From: Botryosphaeria dothidea
Lineage: Eukaryota > Ascomycota > Dothideomycetes > Botryosphaeriales > Botryosphaeriaceae
NCBI GenBank assembly: GCA_011503125.2
Contig: WWBZ02000040.1
Location: 992,001 to 1,056,000, forward strand
DNA: 64,000 nucleotides
Direction of reading: 5' to 3'
The position numbers and the translations under genes were made by a program. Positions within the stretch are counted from its first letter, which is position 1, and every line of letters starts with the position of its first letter. The notes beneath the pieces are model-generated. The model was not told the origin of the DNA. It ran no database searches and worked only from the letters and a program-made list of their open reading frames with translations. This document shows, one piece after another, positions 25,568-37,800 of this stretch.

Positions 25568-26100
25568 CACGCCTTTGTCCGACAGTAACCATATAATATC
25601 CTCATCGCCAATCTTCTTGGCCAACCCTAAGAGATTTTTAGTTCCGAGGAAAAAGCCGCGTCTAGGATTCACATTTGCCCCTGCAGATAGCAGCAACTGT
25701 AATATTCTGCAATTTTTCTAGCATATTCCCGCTTCAAGAGGCGTGACAAACTTCACGGGCAGCGTGTCGCCCTACTATACAATGACTACTCGCGTCTGCT
25801 CTATAATCGAGCAGAATTTTCAGCAAGTCTTCCTCACCCATACCCACGACTTTGACCAACAGAATATCTGGAACTAAGAAGAGTTTATCGAGTAATTCTA
25901 CTTTTTTTCGTTTTCGTCGAGGATTTCAAGAGGCGGCGGTGCAAATTAAGAAAGCAGTCGAGAAGCGGTCGTCAGCCCCAGCCAGAATATATAGAACAGA
26001 GGGCTCTTGCGATCAAAATAGAGCGTCGATACATCATCCTCCGCCAATATAACCACGTTCTCTTCCAAAATTCGATTAAAAGACATCGACCGCGAGAATG
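25568..26100 (-). pseudogene. Ankyrin-coding remnant cut off from the NLR by MITE copy B
   Basis: If MITE B and one target duplication are removed, the NLR frame continues without a shift for about 55 codons. It reads PFSRSMSFNRILEENVVILAEDD and then an ankyrin-like DRKSPLFYIFWLGLTTASRLLS before a TAA near 25950. Further on, in other frames, are MGEEDLLKILLDYRADASS and, at about 25690-25560, ILQLLLSAGANVNPRRG then LGTKNLLGLAKKIGDEDIIWLLSD, an unmistakable ankyrin repeat. Stops and shifts between these pieces show decay after the repeats lost selection. Confidence 0.75.
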
Positions 26101-26105
26101 GTATC

Positions 26106-26242
26106 TGTTGGAAATATCGTCTCAGAATTGCTCCGCATTGGGTTTAGCGTCAAATAGTCTATATAGCAGGCACCATCTCATACCCCTCTCGGGAGACATG
26201 CCATCAATCCAGACAATCATCAAATCAACTCAATTTCCAACA
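26106..26242 (-). mobile_element. MITE copy B, inserted in the NLR gene
   Basis: 137 bp, the same element as 25192-25327 but in reverse orientation. It has the same TGTTGGAAAT inverted repeats and its own target duplication, GTATC on the + strand (26101-26105 and 26243-26247). The different duplications at A and B show two independent insertions rather than one inverted duplication. The element ends the NLR reading frame with LEIELI and a TGA, the same peptide that ends malT. Confidence 0.9.
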
Positions 26243-28577
26243 GTATCTTCCTGCGGAGCTGTAGCTTCCTAGCTTCTATCTCATCCCGACGCTCGATGAG
26301 GAACAACGGCGTACGGCAGATAAGCAATTGCCACAGCAGAAACCCTGGCGCATCTGCTTGAAGAAATTTTAAAAGGAATCCATTCAGAGATTCATTTGAG
26401 TTGGTGCCCAGTTGTTGGACTTGGAAAGGCCAAAATCGAGCAGCGGCTTTTGCAAGAGTAAATTCTTCTACGACCGCTTTCGTCCCAGTAACGAACCCGT
26501 GCTCGGCGACTCCATTCTCGCGGGACCAAGGATCTGACTGATTTACTGGACAATCCACGTCCTTATTTGCAATCGATCGGCCGATAAAGAGCAGATATGC
26601 CATACAGGATGTAGCTATCGTGATTCTGGCAGTGGTCTCGCCGAAATGGAATTTGCAAGCCGGGCTGTTAAGGACGCGGTCAGAGGTAAGATATTCCTTG
26701 ACGGAAAAATGAGCCAGCTGTATGAATAACTGGTCCTGACCTCTGTGCGGATTCCACAACGGCCCTCGCACGGCAGTGATCAACCCTGCAGGGAGGATTT
26801 CGAAGATAGAAGCAGGGTCCGTCCTATCATCTTCATCTAGGCAGCCGTCATATTCCGGATGGATGATCATGGCTTCGGCCAACTCCGCGGCCTTCAGAGG
26901 ATGCGGCGAGAATGAAATCCATTGGAGCGCCCGCTGTGCTTCCTGAGCGAAATCCTCATAAATGTCAAGTAGAATTCTCGCATAGTAGCTGTCCAAGGCT
27001 TTGGGCATTGCTTTCAGAAGAGACCGGATTTTATTTGGTGGCATCATGTGCTTGCGCTGAAGTTCCTCGATATGCAATGAAACAAGGCGGAATCTGCATG
27101 CACGTCAGCTCAGTAAGTAAAAGTGGCATCCTTGTGGAGAACGCACGATCCTTGGCACCTTCCGCAAAGAATTTCTTCTACTCCATCTTTGAATTGTACT
27201 CTCCATTTGGGGAAAGCTCGTCCCTGAAGAGATTTTTTGACAAAAGTACGTGTGTCTTGAAGGACATCCTGATCCTGTAGAGACTTCATATATCCTCGTA
27301 AGGCACGAGCTATGATTGGACAAAGCGCTCTTTCAATGTCTACCTCCTTACGACTCGTGAAAAACAAATGTGATGAATCTTCGTTCCAGGAGGAGATGTC
27401 GGCCAGCACATCGAGGAGATGTTCCCTGGATTCGTTCGATTTGGGACACTCGTCGAGGGCATCGACAATGATATAGACGTCGTCAAAGTCGAGTAGTGCA
27501 GCATACAGTATTTCCATCAAGCTTTTGATGCCAGGTCGCATGGTCCCTCGTCCACATCTTTCATAAGAGTCCCGAAGCTCTTGGGGTAAATCGTTCCGTT
27601 GAGCATATATCCGTGCAGACACAGAACTGAGAAAAGCCGAAGCATTCTGCTTATTCTGATCTGAGACCGTGAAGTACCAGTAAGCTGATACCGCGTGAGG
27701 ACTGGCACTACAATGCGCCTGAACCACATCGATCGCTATGGAACTGACGAAGCGTAAGTAGAAACTCTCTCGAAAATTTGGAACTCTTACCATGCAATAG
27801 TCTTTCTAAAACTAGCTATTATGTGATTAGCGACTTAAAATTTTGAGTTGGTAGCTCTCCCGGACTCACCTCCTCCATTGAGCCAGTAAATAGACTTTGA
27901 AGTGCTCATCCAGTCTGAAAACTCGTCCGATGACGTAAGCCATGACCCGGTGTTGTGTACATGTTTCTCTGAGGCCAAGTTGTGCTCTTTGGAAGGGTCA
28001 GTATCCGCGAGCCAACTTATTATTCTTCTCACTTCCTCCTCCTCAGAAGTATCTCTGACATACGATGTGATATCGCTGAGAATGTCGAGTTGATCAAAAG
28101 TACTGGGCCTTTATCTACTAGTATCAGCGTTATCCGACGGTAGATAATACTGAGGGCTGAATGATTTGTGATGACATACAGAGATTCCAAATCCAAGAAC
28201 ATAGAAAGGGAAGACTTGTGGCGTTCGATGATCGCGACCCTTTTCTCCACTTCTGACTTCTTGAGCGGCCACCTGAGGAATCTCAAATACCGATATCTGG
28301 CTTTGTGCTCCAGCGGAGGACCAATCTCGGACTTCAGCACTGTCAAGTCAGCTTCGCAGTCTTTCAAGAGGTCCTGCGGCTCCGGTATGGTTTTGCATTC
28401 CACCATGTGCCGGATCTCTGCTACGATTAAAGCCAAAGTTCTGACAGCCTTGTGTAGTGCATCGATATCTTGGCGGGCATCCCGAACGCCTTGGTAGTAA
28501 TTTCTAAGAATCGAACAAATGGATCCAGTGATTTGGATCACAGCGGTGGCGCTGGCTGCTGCGCTAAGGCCGTCCAT
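26220..28577 (-). CDS. NLR-like NACHT protein, truncated by a MITE, with a non-canonical intron
   Basis: Fungal STAND protein of the kind linked to non-self recognition and cell death. Exons (minus strand) are 28180-28577, 27860-28102, 27791-27805 (15 nt micro-exon), 27147-27743 and 26220-27093. Together they total 2,127 nt, exactly 709 codons (708 aa). Residues 1-133 form an alpha-helical STAND N-terminal domain (MDGLSAAASATAVIQITGS). The P-loop is assembled across a splice junction: WLNGGGESG plus KTIACS. Walker B is VYIIVDALDEC, then FFTSRKEVD and a helical region (ALQWISFSPHPLKAAELAEAM). The intron 27806-27859 starts with GA instead of GT, and no canonical donor restores the frame. Its branch site (GCTAATCAC) and acceptor (TTTTAG) are good. 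The other introns are GT-AG. The C-terminus (LLEIELI) is MITE-derived and ankyrin repeats downstream are lost. It may be active as a repeat-less form or be an early pseudogene. Confidence 0.8.
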
Positions 28578-28985
28578 GGCTCAGTGAAAAGACCAGATAG
28601 GTGTTGTTGAAAAGGGTACGCTCTCGGGCTGAAAGCTGTGGGGAGAGAATTCAGGGCGGGGTTGGTTGTCGTATCCGTTTCGGGTGCTGACAGCATATGC
28701 AAGTCGAAGAACGTGCCCTCGTGGCCGACGAATCAAATGTGCTCCTCCGGAAGCAACTGTGGAGAACCAACCACGAACCAGAAGGCCGATGCACCTTTCA
28801 CCGACCATCGTTTGTTGCGGGTACTCTCGGATGTTCATGAACTCAGTCTTGGATGTGTATCGATATCGGATTTGGTGGTCACATGAAAGATTGTATCTGC
28901 TTCAGCTCACACAAAAAGCTCAACCTGAAAGCACGAGTACTCCTGCCAAAATAACATCCGTTCCCGACACTGCGTAGCAGAGCGG

Positions 28986-29321
28986 TTAAGGAGGAGGATT
29001 TGCATCACAGCCAGCCGCCCTCGTCTCGAAACATTGCAGTGGGTTGCAGACAGTATTCATGCAAGGCTGAGCACTAGCTGGGGGCACGCTCAAGCACCGG
29101 ATAACGCGTGTAGTTCCAACAACATATTCAGCACCAATGTGTCCCATTAGGCCGCTGTAGATTTGCTGGCCTGCCGCCAAAAACGTAAGTCGGCCGAAGC
29201 CTCCATTGTCTTGGTCGGGTGCCCAAATTCTGCAGCAATTGACGATCGGGGCCACTTGGGCGTTGCTGACCATGGCCCAAGTGGGGAAACAGAGGAAAGA
29301 TGAGATAGTTTTGATCTTCAT
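28986..29321 (-). CDS. Small cysteine-rich secreted protein
   Basis: Intronless, 111 aa. The N-terminus MKIKTISSFLCFPTWAMVSNA looks like a signal peptide with cleavage near Ala21-Gln22. The mature part has seven cysteines (NCC, IRC, QPC, TVC, LQC, GCD). A TATAAA box lies on the minus strand at 29461-29466, about 140 bp upstream. I recognise no family. Its size, cysteine content and place at the edge of a gene-poor region fit an effector-like secreted protein, but a chance open frame is not excluded. Confidence 0.5.
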   Translation of the reverse strand: MKIKTISSFLCFPTWAMVSNAQVAPIVNCCRIWAPDQDNGGFGRLTFLAAGQQIYSGLMGHIGAEYVVGTTRVIRCLSVPPASAQPCMNTVCNPLQCFETRAAGCDANPPP

Positions 29322-29460
29322 GGCTGGAATGGTATCAGCGAAAGTAATGAGAGATAGTTTTGTGACTGTGACTTACTTGGTATGGTTCCGTGTGTCTTGA
29401 GCAAGCTGTGAGATGTGATTGTATGATGGGTGCTTCTTCCTTGAGGGCTGATAGCCTCAT

Positions 29461-29466
29461 TTTATA
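29461..29466 (-). promoter_or_regulatory. TATA box of the small secreted protein gene
   Basis: TATAAA on the minus strand, 140 bp upstream of the ATG at 29321. It supports the gene below it as a real transcription unit. Confidence 0.4.
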
Positions 29467-32400
29467 CTATCATCGTGATTTTCAGTAGAAATGATTGGGG
29501 AATGCTAAGCGCTAGGCCAGCCTGCTGTTTGTTTATACTGTAGAGTTGTGTCTGACTACACATTTGCTTAAATCTTCGTATTTCTTCGTTTTTCTTTCAC
29601 TTAAGGTTGGACCTATAAATTATTTTCCGGGTCGCTACATGGTTAACATAGTATCTATGTCGAGTTAAATTTCCATATCTAATAATCATAAAACCTCTTC
29701 TTCGTTACGATAATAACACTCTGAAATCTAAGCAGCTACAAAGTACGTCATGACTATTTCATCCTCCTGCTGCCAAAATTCCGCTCGATTTAGTAGTCTA
29801 TGCGGAAGCATGCTGTCCTGTTCCACGATTCGAATCTGGCATTTCGCTTTCTAGTTTCAGCCTGATAGACCTTTCTTGCGCGATGAGCTTGACCTCGCAG
29901 TCTTGTATAATATGTACTCCTACAGATGGAATTGCATACAAGTTTTCCTACCTTAATAGAGCATGTGTATAATTAGTCAAATAGACGGGTCAATCGACTT
30001 GGCTTTCTCTGAAATTAGTCCGTTCTAAATCTTATACTTTGGCACGTCCCCATGCTGCAAAGGTCTCTCATCTAGGGTACGCAATCGTCCGTCCCAAGCC
30101 AATCGCGTACGCGACTAGCTCGCGATAATGGATTAAATATCGGGGGCACTAGAGTATTTTTGTCATCGAATTCGTCGTAAAAGCCCCTAGGTAGGCACCT
30201 ACTTATTTATATCGTACTTCGTAATTTAGCTCCATGGCCCCATAAGTCTACTACTTAATCGCGCGAGCGATTGGCTCTAATTAATCGCGCTTTCGGCACG
30301 CGCCGCGCCGGACGAACGATTGCGCACCCTGCTCTCATCCCCGCACGAACATACTTAATTCAACCCGAACACCCTATGGAGAATCAAAATTGAAGATCAT
30401 ACTGGCTTTTTGGACCCCTTTGGATAGCTTGCGCGAGCGCCATGCCATGCCGTGGGCCCAATTTATTTCTATCGTTACCGCATACTGTTTAGGTAGTAAA
30501 ACGCGAATGCCAATCGGCAAGGGAACTTTGCAGACCTCGTATTTATTGCTCCATTTAGCTTTCTAATTGGGCATGACTGCCTTAGCACATGGGCACAGGT
30601 GGCTTTTTTTTCTTTTTGCTACAGGACATCCCAGGCCCGCCTCCATGGAGCTGAATCTACGTCTTGGACACCCGATTATCAGTGTATCACATTTTCATTG
30701 GAAGCCCACTCAGTTTAGTGGAATCGCAGGGATGGGAGCGAAAGAGCTTTGGTTGAAACAGGGGTTATACTCGAGAGGCGTCAACCCCCTGCCTGCCTGT
30801 CACTTGCTCTGCGGCTCAACCACACGGACATCAGAAGGCTAAAAGCTTCAAGTAGGCGCCAGTGATCCGAATACCCACGAGAAGGACTAGTTGCAGCTGG
30901 GCGATGCAGAAGCCATCCTTAGCGACCGGGAGATGCCATGGGACTCTGGGACAGGGGCTAGCAATTTCTGATTAGTAAAGATATGAACACGACGGGACCT
31001 TCGGGAGTCTTCTGGTCGAAAACCTACATGCCGAGGCTGTGGATACTACCGGTTAGGTTTGAAGCTACGATTAGTAGGAAGTGTTTCCTCCGTGTCTGAA
31101 ATAGCGAGATGCCTTGCCGTCTTGAGCGGGTCGGATCTTTCTCGCACGATGGAGGAAATTTTGCTTGGGAGGAATGTTGGAAGTGTCTCTGCGAGGCACA
31201 AGCCTGGCGACGGTAGTCTTTTTGAAGTGTACTACCTCGGACAAAGCTTCGTGAAGAGGCCGAGTTCCAAGGGGATGCCTTGCCTGATGTAATCTTGAGT
31301 CTCGTTTACCTAAGGTTGAACAGGCTGCAGAGAATTTGCACGGGGATTGTCGGCAAGAGCTTGTCAAATCTCATTTTCCGCAGTTCGTTGCCTTGCATAA
31401 ATTCTCTCTGGGCAGCACCTCCGCTCAAGGAACGTTGTTTTTGTGCTAAGCCAAAACTACGAGGGAGGTTTGGTGCAACCGCTCAGTAGTGTTCAAGCTC
31501 GGTGCTGTCTCCCAACTTATTGCTCATGCCGGTTCTTATATTTTGAAGTATGGTATTGGTGGCTGAGTGGTATCTATACCGTCTTGGGATTCTATAAGCA
31601 TGCGCCAACGGCGGCCATTCTTCCACAGTAGCGGTGCTGGTGGAGAGCGGATGGTTATTATGAATAACAAGACGGGATGGATGCCGCCCGGGTAACTATT
31701 GTGTGAAGGACACACTGGTTCTTTACAACTACCAGTTCCCCCATGTTTCTGGAAGCCTCTCCGATTGATGTTTGAACCCGCCTTCATAATTGGGAGCTAC
31801 TTTGGGGTTGCAGTTGTTGGTAGTGAGACCGTGGCGTCTTAGTGCATCAAATTAAGAGTGAATGCATATTTCAGCCTTGTCGACTTGACGGTAGTGCGAC
31901 GTCAGGACGTTATGCTTCGGCCCAGACGTGACTGTCGGGAGTGAAGGATCAAAACCTACGTAGATATTGCTACACTCATAGGAATCAATATTCGGATTAA
32001 TTTCTGAGAGGATCTAAAAGATACTTACCTTTTGAAGCTTGATTGGAAGAAGACGTGTTTCAAGACCGCTCAAGGCTTGGGTTCCAAAGGATACTGGGGA
32101 TTTCATCCTGGAGATTGACCTGTGACAATCTGGATGATTCGCGGGACCACTGGCGGCACCAATGGAGATATGGGAATGTTGAGGACATTAGGATCACAAT
32201 TTTCAAAGAAAAGAGAGAACGTCAATAACGTGGGGCTCACTCGGCCGAGATCGGGGCTATCTATATATGGAAATAGCAACAAGGCCAGTAGTTCCCACCA
32301 CTGGTCACAAGATGTTTGAGATGTTTGCACTCATATTCTAATGACAGTCTTGTGTCTCTACCTGAGGTCGCAGTCTGTTCTAACCCCGGTGATGGACTTT

Positions 32401-33722
32401 TGCGGCTCCTCGGGAGAATCAAGAGCGGAATGCAACTTCCGCGGAACACAGACATCGCACCTGAGTAGGTCGGAACAACGGTGAACCGGCCGTTCAAAGT
32501 GCATGATGCGCTCTGAGATCATTGGTTACATTTCAGTTACACATCTCTCGTATTGCAACTGCAACCTCGAGGAACAGACCTCAGAAGTCGAAACTAGGAG
32601 CCCAGTAAGGTAATTCGAGGCATTCTGAGAACCTGCGCGTGTCTTCGCCGAGCAAGCGCATGATGGCCTTGAGAGAATTTGATGGGGTAACTACGGAGAG
32701 AAGAGACAGGAATCTCAGTGGCTGATGGAGGTGCAAAGGATCTCGTCATGCTTCGGTGTAATCCCAAAGCTTATCAGGCTCATCGGGTGTGGCCGTCTCA
32801 CAAGTAGCACGATCATAGTCATGGAGAAATCATGCAAACCAATATTAAGCTGCATTATAGATGCATTCAGGCATCTTTATCGTATGTTTGTCCATCACAG
32901 TACATGCAGCGGGTGAGACGCGGCGTAGCTGTACTAAGGGCAGGCTTGATGAGCTTGGACCCACAAGGTCGCCGAAAAAGGCAACCCGCGGAACTACTTG
33001 CCTTCCACGCACAGCAAATCAAACCACGTCGACCTATGAATTTTGAAGCCCCTTTTGTGGATACTTCCGGTGGCAGTGCCGACGTTGACGGTTGTAATGG
33101 ACTTCGGGACGGCCAAGGCACCCCAGATTGTTGAACTGGCGAATGATCCACCAGTCAGCCTCGTCGAGCGGGGAAGCGCGAGAACGACCTCTAATTTAGA
33201 CTACGTAAACATCTAGATCTGGTGTTACTCGTCATGTTGTTTCGAATACAGATAGAGCCGGCATGTAGAGGCATTCATCTTCGCACGCTGCTAATGGTTC
33301 CTGTCAATTGCAATGGGTATAAGGCTCTCCAAGGCGGTTCCTCTCGTGGGTTTCAAACACAGCCTAGCGAGTTCAGCCCTACGATTATAGTGTCTGAGCT
33401 CGTAGGGCTCGTATTTCACCCACAGAAATAAGGTCAAAGGCGCCAATCCCTTCGAAAGAGGGCCAAAAGCTGGGTCGCGCGTTTCGAGAAGCTCCGAGTT
33501 CAGTCCTACCGTCGTATACACAGCCAGTCCACCGGGCTCAAGGCAGATTCAAGGCGGAATCGGACAGACTTCTCTTTGTGGTTGCCGGAATCGTCATAGA
33601 CAGACCAAAGGCCGAGCGGCAACCGGGTGCCCCTGAGGATAGACTTGGCAGTCGGCACAACATGGCCGAGGAGACCCTCCAGACATGGCACTGAGAACAG
33701 CCTAAGGGGCACGTCGAGGTCT
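29467..33722. other. Gene-poor region with AT-rich island
   Basis: 4.2 kb with no open frame longer than about 100 codons and no product I can recognise. 29580-30360 is AT- and TpA-rich and holds CTTAATCGCGCGA (about 30254-30266), also found at 41844-41856, suggesting decayed repeat DNA. 30560-33700 has ordinary base composition but only short, unrelated frames. It may be non-coding or an eroded former gene region. Confidence 0.5.
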
Positions 33723-33730
33723 ATATAAAC
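33723..33730 (+). promoter_or_regulatory. TATA box of the Alt a 1-like gene
   Basis: TATATAAA, 104 bp upstream of the start codon at 33834 and followed by a CT/CA-rich leader, a strong promoter pattern for a highly expressed secreted protein. Confidence 0.6.
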
Positions 33731-33833
33731 ATCAGTGTTTGGCAGCGTCTCTCTCATCATCACAGCTCATTTCTCCAACTCAACTACAACAAACACAAAC
33801 ACCTCTCCACCACTCGCTCAACCAACCATCAAA

Positions 33834-34279
33834 ATGCGTTTCTTCGCTGTTGCCACTTTTTTCGCCATTGGCGCCGTCGCCTCGACCGAGACCGTCCAGA
33901 TCAAGGACGCCACCATCCGTGACAACGGAGATATTCAGTCTGCCTCTTTCACCATCCAGCCTGCCAACGTCAAGTGCGAGTCGACCAAGGCTGCCGACTT
34001 CACCGCTGACAGCGCCATCCTCTGTGGCGACTCTGCCTACCGTTTCGAGCTCAAGGACGGCAGCAACGGCAAGTATACTCTGACCATCCACAAGCAGACC
34101 GGTGTTGCGTAAGTGTATCCCCCCACTCAGATTTGCGGATTGAGCTGACGGAAAGAAACAGTGTTGGTCTCAGCGGCACCACTGAGTTCGGTGTTGTGGC
34201 TCACGCTGGTGGCGCCGGTGCCAACGACATGGTTGTCCAGCCCGCTGGTGATGTCTCCGTCACCATCAAGAGCTCTTAA
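33834..34279 (+). CDS. Alt a 1-like (AA1) secreted protein
   Basis: 130 aa secreted beta-barrel protein of the Alt a 1 / AA1-like family, which includes the Alternaria allergen Alt a 1 and the plant-response elicitors PevD1 and Hrip1. Exon 1 is 33834-34108 and exon 2 is 34162-34279 (53 bp intron 34109-34161). The signal peptide is MRFFAVATFFAIGAVAS. The body contains VQIKDATIRDNGDIQSASFTI, then SAILCGDSAYRFELKDG, TLTIHKQTGVAVGLSG (across the intron) and AHAGGAGANDMVV. Only two cysteines are present in the mature part (VKCES, ILCGD), fewer than in Alt a 1, so dimer-forming and some intrachain bonds may be absent. An extracellular role at the host surface is inferred from the family. Confidence 0.85.
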
Positions 34280-34829
34280 GCAGCTTCTTTGGAGGGTTCT
34301 GGGGTTAGCGCAATGTAAATAGAGCGCTCTCTAATGCATCATTAATGAATCTCGCCATACAAATGACTTCATCTGCTATCCATCTGCTCTTGCTGTGGTG
34401 ACTGGGTTGAAAATGTGCTTCATACGCGTGACATCATCGGGAACAGCTGGGCGAAAGACGCGCATCTCTCGGAGATGAAGGCGATTTCGGCGATTACGCT
34501 TGCTCAAGACTGCTGGAGAGCGGCGCGCACATCTTCAAACCTGGGAGAACGTGCACCGCCCAGATGCCGAGCGAAAGTGACGATCACAAAGAACTGAAGC
34601 TTCTTGGTGTTGTCGGGACGGGTTGGGACGCGAAGAGGGCGGCGGGCTGCAGCCTTGCGGGCGGCTCGTGCGGGCGCCAAGAACGGCGGCAGCTGTTGAC
34701 GCGTGGGCTTTTGGAGCTCGCGCCCGTCTGCCTGCCCGCCCGCCGCTGCTCATCCGCGCAATGCGCCGAACGAGATCTGGACGCATGAGACCAGCGCTCT
34801 TCCCTCCTTGATGCCCCAACTCGCGAACC

Positions 34830-37800
34830 ATGTCGCCGCTTGATCCGCAGTCGCAGGCCCGCGCTGCTTCCCCCAATTCGTCCGGTCGCCAATCGCCTGC
34901 CGTGCGCACGCCTCGACGCCCACTCGAGGACGGTATGTACGTCGTGCTGTGGAGCTCCTCCTAAAGCTTCGACAAAGCTGCTGGCCCCGCTAACACATCA
35001 ACCAGCTCCCCTCAAGAAAGACAAGGCCTTCCGCCGCTACGAGTCCAATGTCGAGCGCGCCCTAGCCCTCTTCGACACTCCGCAACAGGAATGGGCTGAC
35101 TACATCTCGTTTTTGGGAAGGCTGCTGAAGGTATGCCCACGCTTGAGCTCTGCCGCAGAACAACCAGCTAACTTTGTCCCCAGGCCATTCAGACCCACCC
35201 CCAAGATGTTCCAATCATTCCGCATAGCGCCACAATCGCCACACGTCTGGCCCAATGTTTGAACCCTTCATTACCTTCCGGCGTGCACCAGAAAGCTCTG
35301 GAGGTGTACGCCTACATCTTCTCCATCCTCCAGGTTAGAATCTATACCCAATCTTCAGAAGGCAATTGCTCACATTTCCAGAAATCTGCTCTCTCCCGCG
35401 ACCTCCACATCTACTTCCCCGGCCTCGCATCCGTCCTGTCCTTTGCCTCGCTTTCCGTCCGTCCCGCTTTCCTCTCCATCATCGAAACCTACGTCCTCGC
35501 CGTCGATGCGCAGGCGCTGAGACCGGCTCTCAAATCCATAATATTGTGTCTTCTGCCCGGCCTAGAGGATGAAACCGCCGAAGACTTTGAGCGCATAGTC
35601 CAGATTGTGGACAAGTTGAGATTCACTATCAGCGGCGACGAAGGGAGAAAGAACGACGGCGCTGGTGACGCTCAGGACTCATATTTTTGGCAATGTTTTT
35701 TCCTGGCCACCATTACGAACGTGCCACGCCGCCAAGGTGCTCTAGCCTACTTGGTACGGAGATTACCCCAGTTCGGAACAAAGCAGAGGCGAAACTCTGC
35801 GGGCACCGAGGGCGGAGATGGAGAACCGGCTGAAGCTCTTTCCATGGCTGCTGAGGCTGCCATTGCACCGGAGCCTGGTCTGCTGATCAGATGCTTCGCC
35901 GCGGGGCTCGGTGACCATCAATTGCTGACACAAAGAGGGTATTTGGATCTCCTGGTCAATGCCTTGCCGCTTCACTCCGACGTTCTCCAAGTCCGGATCG
36001 ATGGGAAAGATTTGGAACGCCTTGTATCTGCCGCGGCGGGAGTTGTTACTCGGAGGGATATGAGTCTGAACAGAAGACTTTGGTCGTGGTTCTTGGGACC
36101 GGATCCAGGCCCTGATGCCGACGGTGCAGACGGACAGACTGACCTGAAGAGCCCAAACATGGACATTAACTCCCATCACGCTGCCTATTTCGCTCGGTAT
36201 GGCCTTCAGTCGCTCACGAATGGGATCATGTCCATGATCAATAGCCGAGATCAATCCCCGGTTGCGCGCGCAAGGCCGTTCAGGATATGTCTTTCATTGA
36301 TGGACCGCTGGGAAGTAGGCGGGCTTCTGGTACCATCTGTGTTCCTTCCTTTGCTCGAAAGCGCCCGTCGGTATGGCGATTTTGCAAGCAAAGACAATTT
36401 CGAGGAAGTTCTGCGCAGTGCTAGCATCTTTTTTGATGGTGTAGAAAGCGGGCTGATCTGGGGCAAGATTTTCGAACTTCTGGATGATGCAATGTCGGGA
36501 ACAACCAACACACGCGAAGAAATCCTACAAAAACTGAAGCTGGCTAAGTTCGTCATTACTCGCTTCAATATTCGCGAAGAGGAGATGTTGCTCGATCACA
36601 TTCCTTTAGTTGCATTCGCATTGCTCAAAATGCTCAACCGCTCTTCCTCTGCTGATTCAACGGAGGAGGAGTTGGAGAAGTCTATCATCTCGGCGAAGTT
36701 GGAAATTGCAGATTATCTCATCCAGAGCATTCCAGATCGCGCTCTTGTTGAAAAGGACTCTGAAAAGGGCGGCAAGCCAAAGACAACACCAACCATCGAG
36801 CTCGTCCGATCGTTCTACAACGAATCTCAAGGAAACCTCGAAACAAATGGCTCTCCACTTTCTCCATTCCAACTAAGAGATACACTGTTGCTGGAGGCTG
36901 TGGTGCTATTCATTAGCTCTCTCCGCTCCAGCTCCTCTGACGTCTTGAAGGAAACCAGCACAAAGCTCCTCTCAAACATCCTGTCAAGAGTATCCGATAC
37001 CACGGGTGCCAGTAGCGAAGACCTATTATCCGCGTTTGAGGATGCAATCCGACCACAGAAGGCTCATGGCTCAGAACATTTCGTGCCGTTCTCGTCAATC
37101 ATTGCAGTCACAACAATTATGGCTGCATTGCAACCAAGCTATGATGCCCCGCCTTTCTTTCCACCCGAGCGCATGCCAAGCCTTGTGAACTCCTTAGTCG
37201 TGTCAACCTGGTACTATCTTTCTCCCTTTAGGCCAAAATATCACGTTGAGGCAGTACGGTGCTTGTGGCAACTTCAAGCTATGACTGCAGCAGACCACCT
37301 GGTAGAAGCAGCTGTGACGTCTCTGCTGACACAATCCACGAGATCGATTTCAGATCCGAGCTCGCCTGATGCGGCGGATGCTGCTCGTCGACTAGGTGTT
37401 CTCTGGACCCATACTATTCATGAACAGAACCTTCAGGCACAAAAGCCGAGTAGAATGTCTAGACGGTCGAGCGGATTGCCGGTATTAACAGGGCTGAACT
37501 CGTTAGCAGGCGGCTACCAGTCAGTTCTCACTCGGCCTTTATTCCTACTGCTGGACGCCCTACCGGAAGAAGGCACTGAACTGTTTTCATACGTTCGGAC
37601 GTGGCTCCAGGAGCTCCCAAGCCTGAACCGTGTTTTCGACATCATAATATCCCACCTTCAGTCTCTAAACTGCATCAAGCATCAATCCACGGATCGACTC
37701 GACGCTTCAAGGTCGCGACCACCTGTCGTGATAGATGACTCGAAGGAATGCCTTTACCACATGCAACAATTGCTAAACATCCTACGTTGGTCGTCCGATC

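Noticed and set aside
27820..27872. Canonical GTGAGT donor in the NLR P-loop
   Set aside because: Using it removes ten coding bases and leaves the micro-exon and all later exons out of frame, so it cannot give the P-loop.
28976..29012. tRNA-like string GTAGCAGAGCGGTTAAGG
   Set aside because: It resembles a tRNA D-arm/A-box, but no acceptor stem, anticodon arm or T-arm of proper spacing follows.
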